Origin: Arctopsyche grandis
Lineage: Eukaryota > Arthropoda > Insecta > Trichoptera > Hydropsychidae
Direction: 5' to 3'
NCBI RefSeq assembly: GCF_051622035.1
Contig: NC_135362.1
Span: forward strand, 27,091,001-27,155,000
Length of the DNA: 64,000 nt
Shown here: positions 1-11,410 of the stretch, piece by piece
Layout: every line of letters starts with the position of its first letter
How positions within the stretch are numbered: the stretch's first letter is position 1
The notes under the pieces: model-generated
Seen by the model: only the letters and a program-made list of their open reading frames with translations
What the model was told of the DNA's origin: nothing
Databases searched by the model: none
Made by a program: the position numbers and the translations under genes

Positions 1-1240
1 GCATTCAATTATTTCTTTCCATTTTTTTCGTACGATTCGGTTCAATTTTATTAATGTCCGAAAATTTGAGCGGACGTTCGGGAAAATTGCCGTGGAAATT
101 TTTCGGCCGCTTTTCCCAAACGACACATTCCATCATCGCGTGTCAACTTTTCCGGAGAGTATTTCCCGCACGTACATATTTACAATACATGTATGTATTG
201 TGAATAGGGGCAATAAAGTTGATATGACATCATAATTCATTTTTACATTCGTCCCATACATACATAAATGATCGAGAACGCGTCTGGTTCGGAAATCGCA
301 CAAAGAAAGCCTATTTGAGTATTCGTTGTGTTGTTAAGAAAAGCTCCCTAACAAGGGAAAGCTTTTACAAGTCGACGACACGAGAAATCATTGTTGAATT
401 ATACTCACATAGCGTGTCTTTCGAGTTTTCCCGACTAAAAGACACGTGTTGTGTAGCTATGTATGCATACAGATAGCTGATGGCATTTAGATATATGTAT
501 TTATATTATATTAAAAAAGGAATTGGACAAGTTTTTGAACTATACGCGTAGGTTGTCGTTTGGCGATATAAAAATATTTCAGATTTAGACAGAATATGTG
601 TGTGAGTGTATTTTTTTGATGTATTCATGTTTCCATTTTGCAACGCAACCTTGTTTACCCACATGCAGTTTTGAAATTACACGTGGGCTGATGGAAACAT
701 ATAGAGGCGTGCATTTGACTTAAAGTAGACACACTTAATGAAAAAATGTGTTCTTTATATGTAAATTATTCTGAATAATGTAATTTTTTTTTTTTGGAAA
801 AAATTTATCACAGAAAATTGTCACGAATGGAATTTTTATTAAATATTGATAAAATACTCGTGGAAAACTCATGCATAAATGTAGATAGTTTTCGAGCAAA
901 ACCTGCTAGAATATTCTAATAGCTTTTGATAAGAAAACTTCGTACCATAATATTAGTAAAAAATTGGAATTTTTTATACTCACAAACGTATTACATATAC
1001 GACATGATTACATTAGAATTTACTACATAGCTGTGGAAATATATATTTTTACCTAAATGGCAACAACCACATTTTTAATTCATTGGAAAAACGCATACTT
1101 CTGCTTACAGCGGTATCTAATTTTCATAAGATTATGAGAGATTTTTAAAGGTAATATGAAACCACATATTTCATACACCTGCTTTTTTGCCTATTATAAC
1201 CTGTTATTCTTTCACGCCTGAACCCTAATTAAATTTTATA
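1..1240. other. AT-rich stretch without recognised gene
   Basis: No open frame of note and no repeat family that I could match elsewhere in the window. Positions 60-170 are GC-richer than the rest. The stretch may be intron of the minus-strand gene whose candidate first exon lies at 14271-14523, but nothing here proves that. Confidence 0.5.
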
Positions 1241-1245
1241 ATATA

Positions 1246-1440
1246 CTAGTGTTTTTACCCGGCTTCGCTCGGTATTTGTAATATTAACCGCTTAAACATG
1301 GCCAATCTAATAGTAAACATTTATTTGAATATTTTTATTTTATTTAAATTTATTTGAATATTCATTTGTTCGATGACGTCACGGATTTATGAACCAAATA
1401 TACTTACATACAAAGTCTCTTTCAAAATTATATATTAAGA
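1246..1440 (-). mobile_element. Helitron-like non-autonomous element
   Basis: Read on the minus strand the copy starts TCTTAATATATAATTTTG and ends with a GC-rich imperfect hairpin (ACCGAGCGAAGCCGGGT) and then CTAG, with T as the next host base. Helitrons are known to start with TC, end in CTRR after a short hairpin and insert between A and T without target duplication. No rolling-circle replicase is encoded. Two further 5'-end fragments of the same family follow near 1519-1545 and 1766-1800 in the same orientation. Confidence 0.65.
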
Positions 1441-1800
1441 TTATGTTATGGTTACTAATTATATATAATTTTATTAAATTGAACGTCACGGAATATACGA
1501 CCCAAACAAACAAACATACATACAAGTCTCTTGAAATTATATATTAGTTTTATTTTATTTTTTTATTAAACTCAACGTCACGGATTCTACCACCCAAACC
1601 TATCATACATAGTTTTTTTTATTTTATTTTACAAAATCAATTAATCAAGCTCACTCGTCTAACAGATTGCTCCAAAGCGACGAGTGTGCTAAAAAGATTA
1701 AGAAGTACAAAAGGAAAAAATACAAGTTAAATAAAGAAATTATATATACAAATATACATATATGCATACAAAGTCTCTTTCGAAATTATATATCAGATAA
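1441..1800 (-). mobile_element. Helitron-like 5' end fragments
   Basis: Two additional copies of the family's 5' terminus (AATATATAATTTCRAAAGAG type, reading the minus strand) sit at about 1519-1545 and 1766-1800, each followed by AT-rich filler. They look like serially inserted or tandemly copied elements that lack separate 3' hairpins. Confidence 0.45.
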
Positions 1801-1879
1801 AGCTTATGATGTACAATCAGTGTATAAGTACAAATCGAACTGTCGAAACAGTAAATTTCTAGATCTATTTAATGAATAA

Positions 1880-2165
1880 ATTTTAATTTAATAAAAAATA
1901 AGATACCATAAACTAATGGATATATGTTTATTAAAATAAAATAGAAAGAAAATCTACATACCTACATATATTTACATAAAATACAGTTTCTTTAAACTAA
2001 ATATGAGAATTATATGATCGAAAATACATATGTAACCTGTCATAAGATCAGTTTTATTGAAATTATAAATTACTGTATATATGTATAGATATAAGACTGA
2101 AGAGAAACACAAATCGTTTAAATTTTGAAACAAACCCAAAACGTTTACAAACAAATTCGATAAAA
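1880..2165. other. AT-rich filler
   Basis: I see no gene or identifiable repeat here. The overlapping short open frames are low-complexity and have no recognisable domain. Confidence 0.4.
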
Positions 2166-2169
2166 CGTA

Positions 2170-3045
2170 TCACATGCATTTCGTCACTTCACAAACAAAA
2201 GGATCCAAAAATTCAATTCAATTTATTTTCAAAAGCACATCTTCAAATAAGCCGTACAAATATGTATGTACTAGGTTCACCACAAGTCAACCCCGAAAAA
2301 AGGAGGGAAAATTCACCCGTACACAAAAACAGATAGGGGGTCGGTTCACTCACCTTTTGACAGTAAACGACGGAGGAAAATCACCCCAGTTTCGCACCCC
2401 CGGAAATTCGCGTCCCTCCCACAACGACCACCTCACATAGCATCAACATCACGAAGAGATTCGCATGTTCAAAATGAAAACAAAAACAAAAAAAAACACC
2501 AGATATCTTACTGCATTTGATCGCGAGCGAAGGTTTCCGGTCAAACGTCAACCGATGGCAAACTGGTCGAACTATTTCGTCGGGGGGGAATCGAACGGTG
2601 ATTCGTTAGGGGGGGATCTCGGCGCGAACATCCGCTGCGGAAATTCGAAAATCGTTTGGGAAAATCGGTCGGAAAATCGGGAAAAGCGCGCGCGAAAGCT
2701 CCGCGGAAAACGATTGGCTGCGAGCGGGCCGAGAACGCTTATGGCCTGCCACGCAAAGCGACCGCCTTTCGGTTGCCGGCCAGCTGTCGTCAAACTGTGG
2801 GACGCAGTGCTCCCCTTTTGCTCACTATACATGCATGCATATGTGTGCGTGTATTCGGGGATGAACTGTCCAACGATACGTGCAGGTTTCGCGTGCCTTG
2901 TGGTTCGCGAACCGAAGTCAATTCAGAAATGGAAGGCAAAAAAAACGTTAAACGGGTTACTACATAAATGTTCAGTGCTAAATTACAGGTTGGCAGACGG
3001 TGATTATTGTGATTTAGTGGTGGTTTCGAGAGCGTCGCTCTAATT
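2170..3045. other. GC-richer unique segment, role unknown
   Basis: Base composition rises clearly over about 2330-2960 compared with the flanks, with several CpG-rich patches and a CCAAT-box-like ATTGGCT. A 192-codon frame runs 2465-3043 on plus, but its translation shows no domain, signal or hydrophobic pattern and overlaps other frames of similar length. It looks more like a regulatory or unique intronic island than a coding exon. Confidence 0.4.
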
Positions 3046-3448
3046 TAACGATCGATTTTAGCAATTATGGTAATTGAGGCTTCGCAAATGTTGATGCGTA
3101 AAAAAAATTATGCCAAATTTTAAAATACATAAGTGATAATCACTGTTTAATATTAATTTTTTTTTCTTGCAAATAATTTCATTAAAAAAATTGTGCCTGA
3201 CGAAAACATTGACATACCGTAGAAATATATTTTAATTCATTGATAAAATATTTTTATTAACACCAGATTTCATCTGGTTGTGAATGATTGTGACTGATTA
3301 TATTATACTATTTCAACGCTACTATCGGAAATCTACTAATAATCTACTAATCTACTAATCATGAAGATTAATAAATAAAAATTTGTCCATCACACAACAA
3401 TCTTATTTTTCCCGAATCTTAATTTTTAAACTTAAATTACATATGCAT

Positions 3449-3890
3449 TGTTATGAATCCCGAGCCATTAAAGCGCGTCATGATCTCATTTTAAATAAAT
3501 ACATGAATCGTTCATGGGGAATATAAAATCATAAAAGCGATAAGATAATTTAGTCGCTATAAGATAAACACTAACATAATCAGATTCAGTATATAAACCG
3601 TGCCCGAGGTACAAGAATCAGTCAGAACATCAGACTTCGACAGTATAGTCTTAACATCCGATTCATCGATTCAACCATAATGAGCATAAGTTCTTAACAA
3701 TCGGTGCAGTGAATTATAAACAATTATACGCGTCTCTTAAGTTCATCGTTCCAATATTTAAGTGTTCTTCAAATAAATTAGTGAAAACATGTATAAATAT
3801 AAATTAAATAAAGAAATATTGATTGGGATGTTCATTGAATCAACCTAATCAAATATTTTTAGAAACACAAATAACCTCTGGAACGTGACA
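3449..3890 (+). mobile_element. Solo LTR of a retrotransposon (candidate)
   Basis: The segment starts TGTTATGAATCC and ends GGAACGTGACA, giving the usual TG...CA borders. Inside are a TATA box (TATATAAA, 3590-3597), an arthropod initiator TCAGTC with its A at 3620 (30 bases downstream) and AATAAA signals near 3773 and 3808. These are in the order promoter, start, polyadenylation expected for U3-R-U5. No gag-pol remains on either side, so this would be a solo LTR. Flanking GCAT/GTAT is only an imperfect 4-bp target duplication. Confidence 0.6.
3592..3623 (+). promoter_or_regulatory. LTR core promoter: TATA box plus initiator
   Basis: TATATAAA sits 30 bases upstream of a TCAGTC initiator. This spacing matches a functional RNA polymerase II core promoter. 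It belongs to the LTR at 3449-3890. Confidence 0.55.

Positions 3891-3892
<2 letters not shown>

Positions 3893-3953
<61 letters not shown>
3893..3953. repeat. (AT)n microsatellite
   Basis: An uninterrupted TA dinucleotide run that begins right at the end of the solo LTR. Confidence 0.95.
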
Positions 3954-3959
<6 letters not shown>

Positions 3960-3960
<1 letters not shown>

Positions 3961-4496
3961 TAATAATACATAATGTATTTACTATTTTTTCAAATTAGAA
4001 TAGTGCCATTACAGTTTGCCCTAAATCAATACTCATGGCTAAGCTTGTACAAACGCATGTACGAAAAATATAGGGTAGGTAGCCAATTTGTGTGGAACCG
4101 CTTCAACAATAAAATAAAATAAATTGATAACCCCTATCAGGATTCACAAATATCCAAATCTGAACACCGCAAAAATAATTCAAATCATACATACATATGT
4201 ACAATGCATGATTCTTTTCAATCGAGGTCTAACCATGGCTTGAACCATTCACTAACTACTGGATTATAGTGAATTATACTAACTCTAAGCATACTATTTT
4301 TCATGTTGTACTTAAATTGTTATTATGGCCTAATTTCAAAATTTATAAGATAACGATAAAGTGAGTATTCAAATGACAGCCGCCATAAGCCGAACAGCAA
4401 ACATGACAGGAAGCGTCTGACATGTGACACTAACAAACGATTTACGATATATAATGGTAGATCTTCTTAGCACACGTTACACTTAATAGTAATTTA
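3960..4496. other. Intergenic or intronic AT-rich DNA
   Basis: No gene or delimited repeat seen. Confidence 0.4.
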
Positions 4497-4505
4497 AATA
4501 TAAAT

Positions 4506-5021
4506 GGCTGTGGCTATTTACAGGTACTATATCTGTGAATTATTGGCTATTTGCAGGTACAATATCTGCGACAGGCGCAAAGCCTTCTGCGCATGCGCGT
4601 GAACTTTCTTACATTTAATGTATGTATGCTAGACTTGTTTAATCAATCGTTCATTATACATGAGGCAAATAAATTTCGCACGTTTTTATAATAGATTTAT
4701 ATCATTTAGCTAGTTCGCGGCTTGTACTTGTATGTAGGTATTATACGTTGTATATGATAATAATTTTCTAACAATTAATAATATTAACTAATTTGGATTA
4801 TATCTTTTACTCTACGTGACTTTACGAGTTCGAACTAAATTTTAAGGGTTTAAAACAAAATTTTAACAGTAAACACGCTGACAGTGACAGTTCACGCGCA
4901 TGCGCAGAAGGCTTTGCGCCTGTCACAGATATAGTACCTGCAAATAGCCAATATTTCGCAGATATAGTACCTGCAAATAGCCAATAATTTGCCGATATAG
5001 TACCTGCAAATAGCCACAACC
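4506..5021. mobile_element. Foldback DNA transposon, Mutator-like, non-autonomous
   Basis: The borders are set by a perfect 9-bp duplication AATATAAAT at 4497-4505 and 5022-5030. Ends read GGCTGTGGCTATTTACAGG and, on the other strand, GGTTGTGGCTATTTGCAGG. The arms carry tandem units of about 36 bp (GCTATTTGCAGGTACTATAT plus spacer): about two in the left arm, three in the right. Both arms end inward in the same CGCATGCGC-containing block. Nine-base duplications and long arms made of tandem units are known from Mutator-like and Foldback/Galileo elements. No transposase is present. Confidence 0.8.
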
Positions 5022-5030
5022 AATATAAAT

Positions 5031-5955
5031 ATGTATATATATTCAATTTCCAAAAAAAAAGTGCCAACACTTGTTGCTTCCACTTGAAACCATATCAAAT
5101 CATCTACGTTGCATTAAATTGGGAAGCGTCGAATACAGAACATTCAAATACGGGTGTGTGTGTATACAATCAAGGGCTCAATAAAAAACCTATTGTCGAT
5201 TGTCTCGCATTAATGACAATGCACTTTGTAGCGTAAAAATGTTCGACAACGTAAAAAAATATACACACGTTTGTATCACATGTACATATGTATGTGTGTG
5301 TGTGTCACAAAAACAGAAAGCATTCAGACGAATATCTAGTTTTTACCATAGAAAACGTGTACAATAATTTCAAACCGGATCGTTCGTTGGCAGCGTGTGC
5401 AACTTGCAATCGGCATCAACATTCACTAGTGACTGAGGAGAAGAAGACGAAGATGAAGCAGCGTGACCCAATAGTGAATAAAACTTGAAAAATACAAATA
5501 GGGAGTGAAACGTATTCGCTGCAACCGCATAAAATGCATATTGCGTGAATAGAAAACGAAATGAAATCATGTTGAAGGTCGACGTCATTTTTTAACACAT
5601 GCATTCAACTCAAATTGCCATGATTAGATCATGTCTTACACATGTATGAATATTACTAAATAAAAGTACCACCAATGCCCTATTACGTTTCGTAAAAAAA
5701 AGCGCCGCAGAAAAAATTTTCAACGACATCAATTGCTACAGAAGATAGGATGCTCGCGCATTCATCGATTAAATCACACTGTTTTGAAAAATAAAAAACT
5801 ATTATTTTTACATAAGTGTTGTGCCCGATGAAATATCATCGCATAGGTTATGCCATATTAAGTTATTAAATAAATAAAAAATAAAAGAAATGTGTCGGTT
5901 CTGTGTTCGATCCGCATCGCGGTCGTATTTTTTTCAAATACCTTTAAAATATAAT
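5031..5955. other. Stretch without recognised gene
   Basis: Short frames at 5288-5604 on both strands overlap each other and have no domain. A short GT run lies near 5290-5305. Nothing else identified. Confidence 0.4.
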
Positions 5956-5958
5956 TAA

Positions 5959-6272
5959 CTAGTTGTTTTACCCGGCTTCGCTCAGTATCTGTAATATAAA
6001 CAGCGTAAACATGGCGAATCTAATAGTTAATATTCATTTGTTTTTTATTAAATTTAAAAAAAATCGACTCGTCTTATAGAAATTTTGACTTGTTAACGAC
6101 ATTACATATTACTAAAAAATAATGTTTTTTTTACTATACACAAATAACCATTTTTTTCATACTATAAAATTAAATATAAATACTAAATCTAATTTATAAT
6201 TTTGTTAACAAGTCAAAATTTCTATGACGAGTCGATTTTTTTTAAATTTAATTAAAAACAAATTAATATTAT
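5959..6272 (-). mobile_element. Helitron-like element containing an inverted duplication
   Basis: The minus strand ends in the hairpin and CTAG followed by T, as in the other Helitron-like copies. The part away from that end is an inverted duplication: 6029-6097 and 6204-6270 are near-perfect reverse complements enclosing about 106 bases. The element's own internal sequence (AATATTCATTTG) forms the outer ends of both arms, so the duplication arose within the element. Confidence 0.55.
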
Positions 6273-6279
6273 CTATGTA

Positions 6280-7610
6280 ATATAGCGATAGATCCGATGA
6301 AAATTCAATCGGGTGTTCTATAATTAAAAACCACCTTCCTCCCTACATATAAATAATATAAATCACCAATAGAAAAACTAATTAATTAAATACATTTTCA
6401 ATAGATGGTGCTAAATGCTCTGAGACTATTGCCCTAGAGGAAACATTGGTAGCAAACAGTATATAAAGAAGTTTTTTCTTAATCTGTTACTAAATTCGTA
6501 AGTTTTGTTGGCAGTGTTTTAGCTGTGACGTATATATGTCGAATAGAAACGACTATTATAATACGGCGAGTGTTATCGCACACAGACACACATAATAGCG
6601 CTATCATTTATATTCGATATATGAATTTTACTTTCTGTCATCCAATTTGGCAGCAAATCTGATATTTGAAGTTGTTGTAACAAAATAATTTTGAAATTCG
6701 AACGATTCGAGACTATTTCGATGACTTTTGGGTTGATTTGAAATCGTACGAGAATACTTGGCCACGAGTACCAGACATATAACACAATATGCATATGAGC
6801 GTGTCAGAGTTCGTCGTACCATTTGGACTCGAGCCAAAATACGTATTTATATGAGGTTGTACGAGAGCAAAGTCTTCTATATTGAATTCCTAATCGTTTT
6901 TGTTTGTAAGCGGGTAATTATATATGCGATAGATATAAAAGGTTTGCGATCCAAGCGCGCCGATGCACGTGCTCGTTTATTTTCGACAATCTCCGGTAAT
7001 GTTCGCCAATCTGACTCGCCTCGCAATAAACAACGAGGGGTCGGTCCGTTGGGGATGTTTTGGAATCCGGAATTTGGAATTCGGAACTATGTAAGTAAAA
7101 TAAAACATACTTGAAGGAATGTTCAATGAAAACAAAAGGAGAATCTAAACGCGTTGATTTATTTTTTTTTAAGTTTGAGGTATTGTACGAAAGTGAGAGT
7201 CAACCGAACTAATTTAGACTAATTGCTCTCTGTCGTAAAGCAAGTCGTACATAAATCTCCATTCATTTTTCTGGCTAATGAGCGACTTTTTGTTATTGCA
7301 AAAAACAAAACGAAACTCGAACTAACTGCCTTAACACTGTCGTTATCTATTATATTTTAAGATTTGGATGAAATTTTTCTAACTTTGAAAGTTTTGACAG
7401 TTAGCGTTTGCCTAACAATGCAAATGACGTCCATGTCTACATATAACAACACAAGAAAAAATTATAAATACACACAAAATCAAAAGAGAATCGCAATACT
7501 ATTTACATGGTTGCTATCATGTTTATTCATTCAGATTCAATAGCTGAAACACTTCAGATTCAATAGCTGCCAATGGACGACGCGATAAAGAGACAGTTCA
7601 TATCCAATAC
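6280..7610. other. Unassigned stretch with a promoter-like TATA box
   Basis: No protein gene recognised. TATAAAAGG near 6934-6942 is followed by a GC-richer segment (6950-7090) and a good splice-donor string ATGTAAGTA near 7088. That arrangement could be a promoter plus a short first exon on plus, but no initiator at the right distance and no coding sequence support it. Confidence 0.25.
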
Positions 7611-7624
7611 AAAGTCAACTCTTA

Positions 7625-7958
7625 TGCCGCAGTCACACAGAGAAGCACGCAGCATGTATTTTTTTAGATAGTTTTGCACCTGTAAAACAATGCTAGCATG
7701 CATATTGTTATGGCACACAGGCTTAATTCCTTGTTTTGGTTTGACAGTGATCAATAACGATGATTCCCATATTTGAAAAAATATAGGAAAAAAATAAGAT
7801 CGTACAAATTAACTATTACCTGAAGAAACGTCCCTCCCAGCTGGAAACCACGAACACGCCCATGCCCTACGATTCAGTACGTTTGCGCTTTTACACTTTT
7901 AGGGCGAAAACACACAGACAGGCACGCGGCACGTGTTTTTTTTTTTAGATACATACCA
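7625..7958. mobile_element. Harbinger-like MITE remnants (two adjoining)
   Basis: One copy runs from a degraded left end near 7625 (CAGTCACACAGAGAAGCACG) to a right end near 7890 (GATTCAGTACGTTTGCGCT). A second left end starts near 7902 (GGGCGAAAACACACAG) and is cut off near 7958. Ends match the better preserved copies at 11411 and 13390. Confidence 0.55.
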
Positions 7959-7991
7959 ATTATTGTCTAAAATACGACATCTAATAATTAT

Positions 7992-8172
7992 GGTTCGGTG
8001 ATTAGAATAATCACAAAGAGATCTCACACACGTCACTAAAATCTCGACAATGGAACAACTAACACCCGAAAATTCCATCCATGCGAACTATCATACTAAC
8101 GAGAACTCGAGTGCCAGATATTCCGTATTCGCGATTGTCATGTGCGCGCTCGCAGTGTGCGAAATAATCCGT
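7992..8172 (+). repeat. Dispersed repeat X, copy 1
   Basis: This stretch recurs in reverse complement at about 9775-9972 with clear but imperfect similarity (for example CACCCGAAAATTC versus its inverted partner). It is CpG-rich relative to the flanks. The element type is not recognised. Confidence 0.5.
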
Positions 8173-8399
8173 TTATCAATACATTCCATACAAATTTGTA
8201 TCACTCATAAACTCATTATCAAAATGATACCAATTCGCGAAATGCAAATTCAAATAACTCAATCTGTCATCCTGGCTTGTAATATCATTCTACCGGAAAT
8301 TGGAAAAGGGAATCGAGCGCCCCTCTAATTAAAAGCATAACGTCAACGAAAAACTCATTAATTTCGTTATACACCAACCCAACCTTCAAACCGTCATCG

Positions 8400-8935
8400 T
8401 GTGAAATTCAACTCCTACGCAACTGCATCGCTAATTTTGAATTGACTTTTGGCGCACGCCACGTGCATTTTGGCGCACTACACTCTCATTTGCAGCATAA
8501 TAGGGGGTGTGTAGTTAGGGCATTTATCCCCATGAAGGGGGGGGATATGGAGTGTATTTATGTGTGCGTTCGTGTAGGTTGGTGGCAGTGGGTCGATGGG
8601 GCGGCAGACCGCACGCCGCCAAACCACCTGTAACCTTTGTTGACGTATCGAACCGGTGAAGAAAGAGAGCGCATGCGCCTACACACCCTCCCCTCTCCCT
8701 CTCCACCCACACACCCCCTCCCTCTTCCGCCGTTCGTTCACGGGGCACGCAAAATGGTGCAGACACGCGCCCCCCATTTCCCTACGCGATTTTGCAGCGC
8801 GATGCATTATTCAATCCACGTAAACACGTACCTAGTATGTACCACCGATCCGCAAAATAAAAACAAAAGAAAGCGAATATATGTACGACATTTGCTCTAC
8901 TTAGATCATTTTTTTTAAATACACACCGAATGGAC
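8400..8935. other. GC-rich segment with polypyrimidine tract
   Basis: GC-richer than most of the window. 8681-8730 is almost pure pyrimidine on plus (runs of CCCTC/CTCCC), a composition able to form triplex DNA. No coding potential is convincing; frames on both strands overlap and are proline- or arginine-biased by composition. Confidence 0.4.
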
Positions 8936-9031
8936 GCGTCGCCATTTTAAATAATAAAAATAGCACTGTTTAAAAATCTGCAATAAACCAAAACAATCAT
9001 AGCACCACTATTTACATGAAACATCACATAA

Positions 9032-9324
9032 CTAGTGGTGCTACCCGGCTTGGCTCGGCTCCACTTTTGACGATCTCTTCCGTTTTAGAACGGATATAAT
9101 AAACGTAACTTGAAACGGAAATGCAGACTAGTAATGAGAATACCGTCGAACCATGAAAAGACCTTCATTTGTTTTTTTTATTAAATGTATTTGAATCTAA
9201 AAAAACAATATTATTTAACGACCGACCAATCACAAATGTCTTTGACCAATCCAGCCAATCTTTGACGACAGACAATCAGAAACGAATTACAGACGCCGTT
9301 TTGGTTTTATATATATATTTAAGA
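9032..9324 (-). mobile_element. Helitron-like element, subfamily with AACGGCGTCTGTAATTCG
   Basis: Read on minus it starts TCTTAAATATATATATAAAA and ends with AGCCAAGCCGGGTAGCACCA then CTAG, next base T. The interior, including GGCGTCTGTAATTCGTTT and repeats of GATTGNCTGTCGTC, matches the plus-strand copy at 62949-63210. Confidence 0.65.
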
Positions 9325-9329
9325 TTATT

Positions 9330-9765
9330 GAGATTATTTGAATTGAGAAGATTATTGGATTGTCATCATTTCAACATTAAAACCACAATTGAAACGATCA
9401 CCCGGAGGTTGAGGGTGTATTTAATTGCAAAATAATACTATCAATTTGTAGTGAACACAAGCAACGTCGGCGACACAAAGCTTTTCGGTAATTTCGCATG
9501 TTTTCGATTTTTAACTTTCAAATCCGAGTGTCGTTTTCTTAAGTTCAATGATTATGCCTCAAATGGCGATCGCTCCCACAAAAATTGCCCAAACGGAACA
9601 CCTGTCACACGAAAGTTGCTCTCACCGAAAATCACTCACCCGAGAAAATGGTCAAACAAGAAAGTTGCTCACATTTTTTACAATATTTTTAATAGTTTCA
9701 CTAGTGGAATCGTGGATCTAAATTTGTGAGCTAATTTTGAATCACTTCCAGACTTGACCAAAGTG
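9330..9765. other. Stretch without recognised gene
   Basis: No delimited element or gene seen. The 92-codon frame at 9451-9729 has no domain. Confidence 0.35.
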
Positions 9766-9774
9766 GTCAACGGA

Positions 9775-9972
9775 TTATTTCGCACAATGCGATTGCGCAC
9801 ACGCTATCGTTGCCACGAAAATCACGAATCAAAATCACAGTTCTCGTTATTATGATAGTTCGCGTGTTTAAGTATCGACAGATAGAATTTTCGGGTGCTA
9901 GATGTTCCGTGATCGAGATTTTAGTGACATGTGCGAGATTGCTTTCTGCGGAATACTCACCCCGAACCGACC
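9775..9972 (-). repeat. Dispersed repeat X, copy 2
   Basis: Reverse-complement partner of 7992-8172. Together the two copies form a divergent inverted pair about 1.6 kb apart. Confidence 0.5.
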
Positions 9973-9979
9973 AACATAC

Positions 9980-11400
9980 GGGGGGGTTAGCTGTCAGATC
10001 GACGTGATGAAACATCACACACAACTTCACATGTTACATACTTGGATGATTCAGATATTGTATCCTCAAATATTAAGTAGAGCACTCTTATCTTCAGATT
10101 TATCTGCCTTTTAAAACGTGGAAAAATGATGAGCTTGGCATGCGGAAAAGCGTTGTTTTGAGCAATTTCAACGAAAACACGGTTACCACACAAAAATGTT
10201 TATATAGTTATTATTATATATTATAATAGATGAAAACTGTTGATACAAACTTTGATCGAAAAAAATGTAAACAGCAAACGCGATAGATAAGATCAGCCTG
10301 TTCTTGAAAACGGTTTACAGAATCCATTCCACATAAATACGTGGCACCAACAAACATTTCGAATTTCAAACCGAACACACAAAAACCGATATGTGTTTTA
10401 CAAAAAAAAAAAAAAAAAAGCCGAAAGTGTGCAAGCAATTCCGGCAGGAAGCTTGATTAAACGAACAAAAAAAGTACATTTCGTGGATTGAATTGCGTGA
10501 CCAATTAGTTTTATGACCTCACGCGAATTTCACACTCCTCACTACGCTGCGGAAAATTCAAAAAGGGCAGTTCAAATTTTAAACTCCACACAGCACAAGG
10601 GTCACCGCTTCAACAAAGGAAAATGTTCAAAGGGGTGTTGGGGGGCGGGGGTTAAGTGGATATATAACACGAAAGAAAGAAAGCAAATGAGCTCTCGACG
10701 ACCCACCCCTATCCCAAGACTCGCGCTCTCCCATCGGATTTTAATTGATACGCCAATTAAAAACTACAAAAGGGGTTGGCCGAGTGCAAATCTACAGTGC
10801 TGCATTACTATTGCGCCTACAAGAAATTCGAATATTGGAATATGTACTGTCGTTGCGAGGATTTCGAGTGGAACGGAAGTGGAAGCTGACGCCGTCGCGT
10901 CCCTTTGTATCGGTCACCCTTCGGTTTTATCAAAAATGCAGCAAATCTCCCCCCAACCAAGTTGCATCGTCCCTTATAATATCTCCGCATCAGACTCTCC
11001 TGCACACACCCTCTCCTACTTCCATATCTCACCCTCCCCCTCCCCCCCCCCGTTTCCTTTGTTTGTAAGCACGTCTGGATCCAGACAAAGAGTCGTGAGC
11101 CAGCGGCCGATGTGCACTCACTTTTGTTCACCGTTTTGTGTGTATTATACATTGTTGCATACGCATTTGAGAGATTGCAATAGATTATTAAAAAGGTAAG
11201 CTGCGTCTACGAGAAGAAAGGTCCGCAACGAAAGCGAGACGAAATCTGCAAGCTGTGCAATTTACAAAAGAACAACTTTCAAATTGAAGTTCTTCGATAG
11301 TTTTCGTTGAACTTGTCGCCGAATTACTATCTGATTTTCAAACGGATGAATCGATTAGCTAACATACATAAATTCGTTGGAGGGATGGTGGTCTCATGTT
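9980..11400. other. GC-richer unique stretch, no supported gene
   Basis: Contains a poly(A) run near 10400 and a C-rich tract near 11030-11050. The 228-codon frame at 10513-11199 is long, but its sequence is compositionally biased, overlaps 107- and 111-codon frames in other phases and shows no domain, so I do not call it a gene. Confidence 0.4.
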
Positions 11401-11410
11401 GAGAACTTAA

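Noticed and set aside
2465-3043. 192-codon open frame on plus
   Set aside because: Lies in a GC-richer patch where long frames arise by chance; overlapping frames on both strands, no domain, no signal peptide.
10513-11199. 228-codon open frame on plus
   Set aside because: Long, but composition-driven (Ser/Pro/His-rich), overlaps 107- and 111-codon frames, no domain and no splice or promoter context.
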